Below, piece by piece: positions 31,591-39,583 of a stretch of 54,754 nucleotides of DNA (position 1 is its first letter; each line of letters starts with the position of its first letter). This DNA is from an uncultured Desulfobacteraceae bacterium (GTDB lineage: Bacteria; Desulfobacterota; Desulfobacteria; Desulfobacterales; UBA2174): NCBI GenBank assembly GCA_937982505.1, contig CALJLV010000077.1:1-54754 (forward strand). The letters run 5' to 3'. Below the pieces are notes generated by a model. The model worked only from the letters and a program-made list of their open reading frames with translations. It was not told the DNA's origin and did no database searches. The position numbers and the translations under genes are program-made.

Positions 31591-32814
31591 TCACCCCCTT
31601 GATGCGTCCTCCAGAGCCGCCCGCGCCGCCCCCAGGAGAGTGGCATCGGCCAACGCCTGGATGGTGACCCGCACATGGGCCAGCCCCTGGCCGGCGAGCC
31701 ACTGGGTCAGGGTTTGGGATACCGTCTGGGCATAGAGGGGGATCTGACCCCAACGGCTCCAGAACAATCCCCCCTCGGCCACCACCTGCACCGCGTCGAT
31801 GGGAGAAACCTGACGGCGCAGGTCGATGGCGGCGGCCATCAGGGCCGCCACGATCCTGGCGGACCGCCGCACCAGCGCGCCGGCCAGTGCCAGCATCCCG
31901 GCGTCCTGTTCTTCGGGCGCAGCCCCGCTGAGCGCCGCCAGGCCGGGGGGCGCGCCCCTCCCTGCGGCAGCCCAGATCCTTGCCAGCAGCCGGTCCAGAT
32001 AGAGACCGGAAACGGCTTTTTCCAGCCGCTGCTCTCCCGGATTCTCCGAGGCGCCGTCCACCTGCACATCCCATCGGGTCAGATGGGGCAAAAAAAAGCC
32101 TCCGGCCTCCAGATTGATCACCGTCTCAGGGACCGGCCCACCCCGGGGAGGTCGCTCCTGCCGGGGCGGCGGCCAGGCAACGGCCAGGTTGGTCCCGGTG
32201 CCCACCACCAGGCCCATTCTCAGCGGGGTCGGCGCCTGGAAAGGCGCGGCATACACCAGAGCCTGGCTGTCATTGATCACCCGCACCTTCGGGCAGCGGA
32301 TCCCGCCGCGGCGGGCCAGCCAGTCGATCATCCCCCGGCCGACCCGGCGCCCCACCATCCCCGGCACCTCCACCCCCTTGGTCCAGCCCAGCAGGCGGGC
32401 ATCACCGTCGCGGGTGGGGCGGGCCGGAAAGGAAAAACAGTAGCCCAGGGGAAGATCCGGCTCCGGGGCCAGCTTCTGGATCATTTCGCTCTGAAATTCG
32501 AAAAAACGATCCTGATCCAGAGGGCGCCCCCGCTGCCAGGGCATCCGCGCCGCCAGGGGGCCGGCCGCGATTGTGGCCCCCTGAGCGGTCACCCGCACCA
32601 GGGCGCTGCGTGCCCAGGTGCCCCCGAGATCCAGGGCCAGGGCCCGGTCCTGCCGTGGTCCCGGAGGGGAGCTGGAGGCGGGGCTCGGATCGAATTGCAC
32701 AAGGCTCAGGCGGGCTTCCAGGGCCCGGGCCAGCAACGCCCGGAAATCCCTCACCATCCGGTCCCACCGGACCGCGCCGAGCGCCAGGGCGTCCAGATCC
32801 AGGGGCGATCCCAT
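31591..32814 (-). CDS. Eukaryote-type hexokinase family protein
   Basis: Sugar kinase of 407 aa that aligns with the hexokinase_1/2 family of eukaryotes rather than bacterial glucokinase or ROK proteins. Phosphate-1 loop LDLGGTWARS (61-70); substrate segment YCFSFPARPT (125-134) then WTKG; NDSQA (181-185) with the catalytic Asp182; phosphate-2 GLVVGTGTN (201-209); NLEAGGF where yeast and animals have NxEWGxF. It is shorter than a 450-residue eukaryotic half. Glucose, fructose or mannose are possible substrates. It lies 3 bp after the NYN gene and 4 bp before the MaoC gene, with only AAGGG touching the ATG as SD. Confidence 0.85.
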   Translation of the reverse strand: MGSPLDLDALALGAVRWDRMVRDFRALLARALEARLSLVQFDPSPASSSPPGPRQDRALALDLGGTWARSALVRVTAQGATIAAGPLAARMPWQRGRPLDQDRFFEFQSEMIQKLAPEPDLPLGYCFSFPARPTRDGDARLLGWTKGVEVPGMVGRRVGRGMIDWLARRGGIRCPKVRVINDSQALVYAAPFQAPTPLRMGLVVGTGTNLAVAWPPPRQERPPRGGPVPETVINLEAGGFFLPHLTRWDVQVDGASENPGEQRLEKAVSGLYLDRLLARIWAAAGRGAPPGLAALSGAAPEEQDAGMLALAGALVRRSARIVAALMAAAIDLRRQVSPIDAVQVVAEGGLFWSRWGQIPLYAQTVSQTLTQWLAGQGLAHVRVTIQALADATLLGAARAALEDASRG

Positions 32815-32817
32815 CCC

Positions 32818-34455
32818 TTAGCACCCCGAATCCGCATCGGCGCTGATCCAGTGCGCCAGGAGCCCCTCGTCGGCAGGGTTCAGCGCCAGTTCGGCGTCGG
32901 CGCACAGATTGACCACATTGTCGCGGAATACCCGGGCGAAAACGGAGGCCCGGTCCTTTTCCGGCCGCATTCCGAAGCGGTGCCCCCCGTAGGAAATCCC
33001 CCGCAGAATGAAAGAGACGGTGGCCCGGCTGATGCTCAGTCCCTTTTCGATGCAACGGTCCCGCACCATTTTGCTGGTGCCGGTAAAATGATACGGCGCA
33101 CCTTGCAGCACCTCTTCCAGCGATCGGAAGATCTCGGTGTATTCCCCGGGGGTCAGATCCGGGGTTTGGGTCAGGCTGTGGATCCGCTGGATCAAGCCGG
33201 CCAGATCCCCCGGCAAGGCGGAAAAACGGCACTGCGCATCGCTCTGGCTGGGCGGGGTGTGCCGCTCGGGGTCCAGCAGATAGGCCGGCAGGCCGGCAGC
33301 ACTGAAGATGGCGATACCGTGGCCGGAGAAGCTCTCGAGCAGGGCCTTGAAAGTGCCGGCGCCGGCCCATTGGCTGGCCAGGACCCCTTCTCCCAGTTCG
33401 GCCACCACCTCCTGGGCCATTTTGGCCATCAGCAGCGGCCGCGCGGACTTGTCGAGCCGCCGGCGGACCACCGCCACCACCTGTCGGGCCAAATCCTCTT
33501 CATCCCCGGACGGTTCTTGCCCGGCGGCCGCCTCGAGGCCCGGGGGCGGCGTTCGCCGTTCGGCGGCGGCTTTCGGCATGGCCACCACGACCTTCCACGG
33601 ATCGCTGTCGATAAGTTCAAGTTCCGGCCGGCGGGCCACCACGGCCTGGGTCAGGCGGCGCAGGGAGCCGAAGCCGAGCCAGTCGCTGCTGCTGCGAAAG
33701 ACATCGAATTCACCGTAGATCTTGGGCAGGTTGGCGGCCAGGATCTCGCCGTCGGCGCTGGACCGCTCATAGACTAGATCGGCGATGCGCGCCAGCAGCC
33801 GCGGGGAAATGCCTTCAACCCCCTGGCGCGGTGTTTCCGGGCCGGCAAAATCGGTCTCCACCCCGCTGACCCCCAGGGCGAACTCGATGAAATTGTCCAC
33901 GCTCATCAGATGGTCGCAGGCCGATGTGTAGGCTTCGCTGGCCGGCCCCACTGCCAGGACGGTGGTGCGCCGGTCATGGGCCCGCAGGCGCTGCAGCACG
34001 GGGGTGAAATCCGCATCCCCGGACAGGATGATGAACTCGTCGAAGCGGGTTTCGTGCCTGAGGGTGTCCAGCACGTCCATCACCATACGGATATCGCTGC
34101 TGGTCTTGCCTTTTTCCGTCAGCGGCGGGCAATCCACGATGGTGAAGGCCGCACGGGTGAAGTAGGGCCTGAAGCGGTAAAAGGCACGGGGGTTGAGGTA
34201 GCAGTTGCGGATCAGCACCGCGCGGCGCCCCCCAGCCGCCTCCTGGCAACTGTCCGGGGCCGCCGGCATCCCGTTTTCGATCCATTCCAGCCAGCCGGCC
34301 GGATGGCTGACGAAGCGTTCGGCCGCCTGGCTGTCGAGGCTGTTCAAGCCGATGTAAATGTTGTCAAAATCGACAAAGAGGGCCGCCCGCGGGACGGGGG
34401 GCCGCCGAAAGACCGAACTGGAGGATCGGTTCTTTATGGCAAACGTTGTTCGCAT
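32818..34455 (-). CDS. NYN-domain ribonuclease with LOTUS (OST-HTH) domains
   Basis: A 545-aa protein. The NYN/PIN-like nuclease domain (about 22-200) has Asp29 and Asp31 in FVDFDNIYI, Asp121 in SSDIRMVMD, and Asp147/Asp149 in LSGDADFTPV, a complete metal-binding set. Two OST-HTH/LOTUS-like winged helices follow (about 215-295 and 325-405). A C-terminal helical region (about 415-540) matches nothing I know. In other organisms LOTUS domains bind RNA (G-rich or G4), so an RNA-targeting nuclease is expected. It sits between ExoIII (18 bp) and hexokinase (3 bp). SD before the ATG is weak (GGGACGACAG). Confidence 0.88.
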   Translation of the reverse strand: MRTTFAIKNRSSSSVFRRPPVPRAALFVDFDNIYIGLNSLDSQAAERFVSHPAGWLEWIENGMPAAPDSCQEAAGGRRAVLIRNCYLNPRAFYRFRPYFTRAAFTIVDCPPLTEKGKTSSDIRMVMDVLDTLRHETRFDEFIILSGDADFTPVLQRLRAHDRRTTVLAVGPASEAYTSACDHLMSVDNFIEFALGVSGVETDFAGPETPRQGVEGISPRLLARIADLVYERSSADGEILAANLPKIYGEFDVFRSSSDWLGFGSLRRLTQAVVARRPELELIDSDPWKVVVAMPKAAAERRTPPPGLEAAAGQEPSGDEEDLARQVVAVVRRRLDKSARPLLMAKMAQEVVAELGEGVLASQWAGAGTFKALLESFSGHGIAIFSAAGLPAYLLDPERHTPPSQSDAQCRFSALPGDLAGLIQRIHSLTQTPDLTPGEYTEIFRSLEEVLQGAPYHFTGTSKMVRDRCIEKGLSISRATVSFILRGISYGGHRFGMRPEKDRASVFARVFRDNVVNLCADAELALNPADEGLLAHWISADADSGC

Positions 34456-34473
34456 CTGTCGTCCCGATCGGAT

Positions 34474-35259
34474 TCAGATTTCCAGGACCATGCCCACCGG
34501 GCAGTGATCGGAGCCGTAAACCGAACTGTCGATGAAGGCCTCGCGCAGCCAGCCACGGGCCAGGATCTCCGGAGTGACCCAGAAATAGTCGATGCGCCAC
34601 CCCACGTTGCGCTCCCGGGCCTTGAAACGGTAGGTCCACCACGAGTACTGGACCGCATCGGGATACAGGTGACGAAAGGTGTCGACATAGCCGCGTTCCA
34701 CGAGCCGATCCAGCCATTGGCGCTCGACAGGCAGAAATCCCGACGTCTTTTCGTTTTCCTTGGGATTCTTCAGGTCGATTTCGTTGTGGGCCGTGTTGTA
34801 GTCGCCGCAGATCACCAGGGCCCGCCCCTGCCCGCGCAGCCGGTCGCAATGGTCGAAAAAGGCGTCGTAAAAGCGCAGCTTGTAGTCGAGGCGCGCCTCG
34901 CCGCTCTGCCCGTTGGGAAAATACACGTTGAAGAAGACGAAATCTTCCAGATCCAGGGCCAGGATCCGGCCTTCGTCATCGAACTCGGGCAGACCGATCC
35001 CTTCGATGACCCGCGCCGGCGGCAGGCGGCTGTAGATCGCCGTGCCGCTGTAGCCCTTCTTGACCCGGCAAAAAGACCAGTAAGACCGGTACCCCTTGAT
35101 GTCTTGCATGGCCGTGGTGAGCTTCGTCTCCTGGAGCTTGGTTTCCTGGATGGCCACCAGGTCGGCATCCAGGCGGACCAGGGCGTCGGTGAACCCCTTC
35201 TGCAGGGCAGCGTTCAATCCGTTGACATTCCAGGAAATCAATTTGATGCGGCGCGTCAT
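34474..35259 (-). CDS. xth: Exodeoxyribonuclease III
   Basis: AP endonuclease and 3'-5' exonuclease of base-excision repair (261 aa). EEP-fold marks in order: LISWNVNGLNAA, IQETKLQ (metal Glu), GYSGTAIYSR, NVYFPNGQ, ICGDYNTAH (Asp/Asn), WWTYRF, RIDYFWVTPE and SDHCPVG (catalytic His). The start is placed at 35259 (MTRRIK), six bases after AAAGAG; another ATG two codons upstream lies too close to it. Downstream is the NYN gene; upstream lies nth, another base-excision enzyme, separated by a block with an 18-bp tandem repeat. Confidence 0.95.
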   Translation of the reverse strand: MTRRIKLISWNVNGLNAALQKGFTDALVRLDADLVAIQETKLQETKLTTAMQDIKGYRSYWSFCRVKKGYSGTAIYSRLPPARVIEGIGLPEFDDEGRILALDLEDFVFFNVYFPNGQSGEARLDYKLRFYDAFFDHCDRLRGQGRALVICGDYNTAHNEIDLKNPKENEKTSGFLPVERQWLDRLVERGYVDTFRHLYPDAVQYSWWTYRFKARERNVGWRIDYFWVTPEILARGWLREAFIDSSVYGSDHCPVGMVLEI

Positions 35260-35305
35260 CGGCATCTCTTTGAAGCGTGGAATCCCGGACCGCCGACAGT
35301 GGATG

Positions 35306-35359
35306 CCCAAGGCTCCCAACGATCCCAAGGTTCTCAAGGATCCAGACCTTCCAAACGAT
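35306..35359. repeat. Three degenerate 18-bp tandem repeats
   Basis: Copies at 35306-35323 (CCCAAGGCTCCCAACGAT), 35324-35341 (CCCAAGGTTCTCAAGGAT) and 35342-35359 (CCAGACCTTCCAAACGAT) lie head to tail with an exact 18-bp period and no spacer. They occupy the gap between the nth stop and the xth start. A period divisible by three keeps an upstream extension of xth open, but that extension has no SD and is not expected to be translated. Confidence 0.75.
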
Positions 35360-35370
35360 CCCCGCGCCCC

Positions 35371-36033
35371 CTAGCGGCTGTGCCGCAGGCCCACCCGGCG
35401 GCACAGGTCCGGCACCGGACAGCGGCTGCACCAGGGGGACACCGGCTGGCAGAGGGTCTGGCCGAAGGCCACCAGGATCTCGTTGTAGCGCACCCAATGG
35501 CGCCGTGGCAGCTTGCGGCGCAGGTGCATTTCGGTTTGCTCGGGGGTGCGGGTGCGCACGTAGCCCACCCGGTTGCTGATCCGATGGACATGGGTATCGA
35601 CGCAGATCCCCTCCAACCCGAAACCTTCCACCCGCACCAGATTGGCGGTCTTGCGCCCCACCCCGGGCAGGGCCAGCAGTTCCTCCAGATCCGACGGAAC
35701 CCGGCCCTGGTGGCGTTCGAGCAGGAGGGCGCTGATCTGTTGCAGGCGCCGGGCCTTGGTTTTCCAGAACCCCACCGGATAGATCAGCCTTTCGATGCGG
35801 TCTAGACTCAAGGAGAGCATCGCTTCCGGGGTCCGGGCGGCCTCCAGAAGGCGCCGGGAGGCCTCGATGGTCACCGGGTCCTTGGTGCGCAGCGACAGCA
35901 GGGTCGAAACCAGGATTTCGAAGGCAGAGGATCCCCGCTGGGCGATCAGGGTGATCACCGGGGCGGACCAGGTGGGATAGTGGGTCTCGAGAACCGCCAT
36001 GAAGCGGTCGATGTCAAACTTTTTCGGGGCCAT
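35371..36033 (-). CDS. nth: Endonuclease III
   Basis: DNA glycosylase/AP lyase for oxidised pyrimidines (220 aa). The helix-hairpin-helix ends LPGVGRKTAN with the catalytic Lys; the catalytic Asp is in VDTHVHRISNR. The [4Fe-4S] cluster ligands are C-x6-C-x2-C-x5-C in CQPVSPWCSRCPVPDLC near the end. The ATG at 36033 is chosen by homology (MAPKKFDIDRF); only CCCAGG precedes it as a weak SD, and a TTG three codons upstream is possible. It lies 79 bp after the cytochrome gene with a strong GC hairpin between, and is followed by xth. Confidence 0.95.
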   Translation of the reverse strand: MAPKKFDIDRFMAVLETHYPTWSAPVITLIAQRGSSAFEILVSTLLSLRTKDPVTIEASRRLLEAARTPEAMLSLSLDRIERLIYPVGFWKTKARRLQQISALLLERHQGRVPSDLEELLALPGVGRKTANLVRVEGFGLEGICVDTHVHRISNRVGYVRTRTPEQTEMHLRRKLPRRHWVRYNEILVAFGQTLCQPVSPWCSRCPVPDLCRRVGLRHSR

Positions 36034-36066
36034 CCTGGGCAACGCATTTCCATCATCATCCGAGCC

Positions 36067-36099
36067 GCCGCGGCCCTCCCCGTGGAGGCGGGCCGCGGC
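36067..36099 (-). terminator. GC hairpin between cytochrome and nth genes
   Basis: GCCGCGGCCC (36067-36076) pairs perfectly with GGGCCGCGGC (36090-36099) around a 13-nt loop, 13 bp past the cytochrome stop. No T-run follows on the minus strand. It may separate cytochrome mRNA from the repair genes. Confidence 0.5.
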
Positions 36100-36112
36100 A
36101 GGGCCGAAAGGG

Positions 36113-36574
36113 TCAGCGCGGATGGCACAGGATGCAACCCGTGGGGCCGGTCTTTTGCTGAACCGTCGCCAGGGCATTGGCCTTTTCGGCGTCCAGGTTC
36201 TGCTTGACCATGGATTTATGGCAGCCGATGCACGAACCGTGATAGGCGTTCTTGAAGTAGCGATGGGCCGGCAGGCCGCTTTCCCGGTCCGGCGACGCGG
36301 TCAGATCGTGGCATCCCGCAGTGCTGCAATTGATGTTCTCCGCCGTACCCGTCCACTTGTGGTGGCAAGCGACGCAGGACAGTTCCAGATGCTGTCCATG
36401 GGGAAAATCCACCGCGCTCCGCAAGGCTTGGACACCGGCGGGGGCCTCGATGGTCAGCGTGCCGAGCGGCACGCAGAGGCTTTCCTCGGAACTGCCGGCC
36501 AGCGCCACGCCGGCCACCATGCAGGTGCATAAGATGATCCCCAGGCTCCAGAACAGTGGCTTGTCGATCCGCAT
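36113..36574 (-). CDS. Tetraheme class III cytochrome c (cytochrome c3-like)
   Basis: Periplasmic electron carrier (153 aa) with a signal peptide (1-26, cleavage after ALA). Four heme c attachment motifs: CVACH (67-71), CSTAGCH (83-89, the CX4CH type characteristic of cytochrome c3), CIGCH (115-119) and CILCH (147-151). His59 and His62 in FPHGQH and His72 after the first motif are candidate axial ligands. Proteins of this class shuttle electrons between hydrogenases or formate dehydrogenases and membrane complexes in sulfate reducers. AAGGAGGGG precedes the ATG at 36574. This is the main energy-metabolism marker in the window. It is divergent from the SPFH gene. Confidence 0.93.
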   Translation of the reverse strand: MRIDKPLFWSLGIILCTCMVAGVALAGSSEESLCVPLGTLTIEAPAGVQALRSAVDFPHGQHLELSCVACHHKWTGTAENINCSTAGCHDLTASPDRESGLPAHRYFKNAYHGSCIGCHKSMVKQNLDAEKANALATVQQKTGPTGCILCHPR

Positions 36575-36732
36575 CCATCCCCTCCTTGGTGGCGAAAAAT
36601 CAGAGTTCCCCACGTCATGACAGGGTCCCGGTCTCGCCCCGGGAACGCAGGCGTGGGGATTGTCGGCAATCGTGAAACGGTGTGGTCAAACCGGGAGCAA
36701 GCCAAACAGATCACCGCACTACTATACGATAC

Positions 36733-36745
36733 GCACGCTTCGTGC
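36733..36745 (-). promoter_or_regulatory. Putative promoter/operator upstream of the cytochrome gene
   Basis: GCACG-CTT-CGTGC is a perfect 5-bp inverted repeat. On the minus strand it lies just upstream of TATAGT (36721-36726), a good -10 element, with TTGCAC overlapping the repeat as a possible but closely spaced -35. A regulator binding here would control the cytochrome gene about 150 bp downstream. The remainder of 36575-37028 holds no gene. Confidence 0.4.
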
Positions 36746-36921
36746 AACCCTATTTTCAGGGATCCGGGACCCCTGGCGCGCGCGGTCGCAAGGACCGCCG
36801 CGGGCGTTTCTGAAACCCTTCAAGATCCTGCCGCGACAGAAACGATCTGAATGATGCCGCCCCGTCGCGCGGCAATGCACTTCACGGCCCTGCAGGCCCC
36901 CGGGACGCCTTGCAAGGGGCA

Positions 36922-36950
36922 TTTACTTTGAGCGGCCCCTCGCATATAAG
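36922..36950 (+). promoter_or_regulatory. Promoter of the SPFH/zinc-ribbon genes
   Basis: TTTACT (36922-36927), 17-nt spacer, TATAAG (36945-36950; five of six consensus bases). Transcription would start near 36957, about 72 bases before the ATG at 37029. Confidence 0.6.
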
Positions 36951-37028
36951 GACGGGGAAACCGCCGGGAGCAACAGAGCGCCGAAACCGCCCGCCAACGC
37001 CATGCGGAGCGATGCTGCGGAGGTCGCG

Positions 37029-38162
37029 ATGGGAAGCAACAATCTGGTCTTTCTGGAGAATCTGGAATGGTTCGACCCGACCGGGGATACCCTGGTGCAG
37101 CGCCTGCCGGCCGAGGGGTCCGGAGAAATCAAATGGGGTGCCCAGCTGACGGTCCGGGAAAGTCAGGCCGCCGTCTTTTTCTACAAGGGCAAGGCCGTGG
37201 AAGCCTTTGCCGCCGGACGCCACACCCTCAAGACGGGCAACATCCCCATCCTGACCAAGGCGGCCAGCATCCCCTGGGGACTGACCAGCCCCCTGAGGGC
37301 GGAGGTCTACTTCGTCAACCTGAAAGTCTTCACCAACCTCAAATGGGGCACCCGGGATCCGGTGGCCTTCAAGGACGCGGAGCTGGGCCTGGTGCGGCTG
37401 CGGGCCTTCGGGGTCTTCAACCTTCAGGTGGTGCAACCGATCCTCTTCGTCAACAGCATGGTCGGCACCCAGGGCATCTTCACCACCGAGGCCGTCGAAT
37501 CCTACCTAAACCAGGTCATCGTCTCGCGTTTCAACGATTACATGGGTGAAACCGTGGAGACCATTTTCAGCCTCCCGGCCCGCTATGACGAACTGTCCCA
37601 ATCCCTGCGGCGGCGCCTACACGACGATTTCCGCCACTTCGGCCTGGCGCTGACCCATCTGTACATCAACGCTGTCACGCCGCCCCCGGAGGTCCAGCAG
37701 GCCATCGACGACCGCAGCCGCATGGGCGCGCTGCCCGATCTGAATCGTCTCATCCAGATGAAAGCGGCCATGGCCATGGAAAAGGCCGCCGGCGCCCAAG
37801 GCGCCGCCGGCGAGACCATGGGGGCCGGTCTGGGATTGATGTTGCCGGCCATGTTCGCCCGCTTCATGACCGGGGCCGCCGGATCGCCCCAGGCCGAAGC
37901 CGGGGGGGCCGCCTGCCCCGAATGCAGCCGCGCCATCCCCGCCGAGGCCAAGTTCTGCCCCTTTTGCGGCCACCAGCAGCTGATTTTCGACCAGTGCGGC
38001 CGCTGCGGCAAAAACCTGCCCCCCAGCGCCCGCTTCTGCCCGCGCTGCGGTCATCCGGCCGACGCCCGGCCAGACCCCTGGCGCTGCGCCCACTGCGGCG
38101 GGGAGAATTTGGCCGGGGCCCTGTTCTGCAATCAGTGCGGGGAAAGACACGCCATCGAATAA
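37029..38162 (+). CDS. SPFH-domain protein with three C-terminal zinc ribbons
   Basis: A 377-aa protein. Residues about 15-240 are an SPFH (band 7, COG4260-type) domain: SQAAVFFYKGKAVEAFAAGRH, SPLRAEVYFVNLK, RAFGVFNLQV and FGLALTHLYINAVTPP. A Gly/Ala/Met-rich linker (about 255-285) is followed by three CxxC zinc ribbons: CPECS/CPFCG, CGRCG/CPRCG and CAHCG/CNQCG. There is no obvious transmembrane helix, so membrane contact would be via the SPFH domain or oligomers. GGAGG sits five bases before the ATG. The Bacillus homologue YdjI belongs to a PspA-type membrane-stress operon. It is followed at 98 bp by another zinc-ribbon gene. Confidence 0.9.
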   Translation: MGSNNLVFLENLEWFDPTGDTLVQRLPAEGSGEIKWGAQLTVRESQAAVFFYKGKAVEAFAAGRHTLKTGNIPILTKAASIPWGLTSPLRAEVYFVNLKVFTNLKWGTRDPVAFKDAELGLVRLRAFGVFNLQVVQPILFVNSMVGTQGIFTTEAVESYLNQVIVSRFNDYMGETVETIFSLPARYDELSQSLRRRLHDDFRHFGLALTHLYINAVTPPPEVQQAIDDRSRMGALPDLNRLIQMKAAMAMEKAAGAQGAAGETMGAGLGLMLPAMFARFMTGAAGSPQAEAGGAACPECSRAIPAEAKFCPFCGHQQLIFDQCGRCGKNLPPSARFCPRCGHPADARPDPWRCAHCGGENLAGALFCNQCGERHAIE

Positions 38163-38260
38163 GCCGGCCCCACCCCCGCGGAGCGCGCAAAAATCCGGCC
38201 AGGCAGCGGCGCCGGATCCTCCGGCCAGGGAGCGGCAGCCAGGCGCCAGGGGAGGCGCCC

Positions 38261-39475
38261 ATCGACCTGTACATCGACCACCAGTGCCCCCAGTGCGGGG
38301 CACCGGCCGTCCTGGCGGAAAGCGACCGCCTCTACCGCTGCGGCTACTGCAGAGTCCAGTCCTACCTGCTGCCGCGGGACGTGCCCCCATTCCGGCTCCC
38401 CAGTCCCCCGTCGGCCGCCGCGCCCTTGTCCTACGTCCCCTACTGGCGCTTCAAGGGAATGGTTTTTTCCTGCCGCGCGGCCGGGATCGATCACCGCTTC
38501 GTGGATGTGAGCCGCTGCGCCCTGGAGGGGGAAGGGTTCCCCGAAACGCTGGGGCTGCGGCCCCAGGCCATGCCCCTCAAGCCCGTGACCCCTGAAAGCC
38601 AGGGGCGTTTTCTTGCCCCGACCCTCTCGCGGCGCTGCCTTCTGGAACAGTTCGGCGCCCCCCGCAGCGCCGCCGAACAGGCCGATCTGTACTGGCGTGC
38701 GCCCATCGGCGAATCGCTGAGCCTGATCTACGCCCCGGTATACCGGAAAGAGCGGGTGTACGACGCAGTCCTGCAACGCCCCTTGGCCGGCGTCCCCGAA
38801 AACCTGGATCTGGAAAGATTGAACGCCGGTCCGCCCCAGGGCCATCTGCGCTTCGTCCCGGCCATCTGCCCCCAGTGCGGCTGGGACCTGGAAGGCCGCA
38901 GCGATTCGCTGGTGCTGCTGTGCCGCCACTGCCAGCGGGCCTGGCAGGCCCGGCGCCGCGGGCTCGAAAAGATCCCCATCGCCCACCTGCCCCGCCCTTC
39001 CGACGCGTCCCTCCACCTTCCCTTCTGGCGCATCCGGGCCGCCGTCCAGGGACTACCGCTGGCCAGCCACGCCGACCTGGTGCGCCTGGCCAACCTGCCC
39101 CGGGTCGTCCGGGCGGCATGGGAAACGGATCCGTTCCGCTTCTGGTTTCCCGCCTTCAAAATCCGGCCCAAGTCCATGCTCCATCTGGCGCGCAGCCTGA
39201 CCCTGGGCCAGCCCGCGGCAACCCTGGCGGAACGGCTGCCGCCCGGCGAAATCTTCCCGGTCAATCTGCCGCTTGAGGAGGCCGTGGAAAGCCTCAAGAT
39301 TCTCCTGGCCGCCTTTGCCAAACCCTACCACCAGATCCGTTCCCGCCTGGCCCAGATCCGCATCACCCCACAGGCCATGCTTCTGGTCTACATCCCCTTT
39401 TACGCCACGGCGCACGAGTACCTTCAGCCCGACTGGCACCTGTCCCTCAACCGGCGTCACCTCTCCCTTGATTGA
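38261..39475 (+). CDS. Zinc-ribbon protein with duplicated modules and apparent non-ATG start
   Basis: About 404 aa, function unknown. Two modules repeat: a zinc ribbon CPQCGAPAV...CGYC then YVPYWRFKG; and a second ribbon CPQCGWDLE...CRHC then LPFWRIRA. A third PFY motif (YIPFYATAHEY) lies near the C-terminus. The coding frame is clear from IDLYIDHQCPQCG onward, but no ATG, GTG or TTG exists between the preceding in-frame sequence and that point. The best-placed codon is ATC at 38261, five bases after GGGGAGG; CTG at 38267 is the alternative. No membrane helix is seen. It lies in an operon-like run with the SPFH gene. Confidence 0.8.
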   Translation: MDLYIDHQCPQCGAPAVLAESDRLYRCGYCRVQSYLLPRDVPPFRLPSPPSAAAPLSYVPYWRFKGMVFSCRAAGIDHRFVDVSRCALEGEGFPETLGLRPQAMPLKPVTPESQGRFLAPTLSRRCLLEQFGAPRSAAEQADLYWRAPIGESLSLIYAPVYRKERVYDAVLQRPLAGVPENLDLERLNAGPPQGHLRFVPAICPQCGWDLEGRSDSLVLLCRHCQRAWQARRRGLEKIPIAHLPRPSDASLHLPFWRIRAAVQGLPLASHADLVRLANLPRVVRAAWETDPFRFWFPAFKIRPKSMLHLARSLTLGQPAATLAERLPPGEIFPVNLPLEEAVESLKILLAAFAKPYHQIRSRLAQIRITPQAMLLVYIPFYATAHEYLQPDWHLSLNRRHLSLD

Positions 39476-39500
39476 CAAAAGCAGACCCCTCGTCTATGTC
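39472..39500 (+). promoter_or_regulatory. Candidate promoter before the coiled-coil zinc-ribbon gene
   Basis: TTGACA (39472-39477, overlapping the preceding stop codon), 17-nt spacer, TATGTC (39495-39500), about 84 bp before the ATG at 39584. The third gene of the trio may therefore also be transcribed on its own. Confidence 0.45.
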
Positions 39501-39583
39501 AGGGGAGCCTGAAGTGGGACCTGCCGCATCGATCCGCCGCTCCGCGTTCTCGAAAAGCGATCGTCAAGGCCAAGGAGAAGACC

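Noticed and set aside
35306..35359. Possible CRISPR remnant
   Set aside because: There are no spacers between the 18-bp units, and the units are degenerate.
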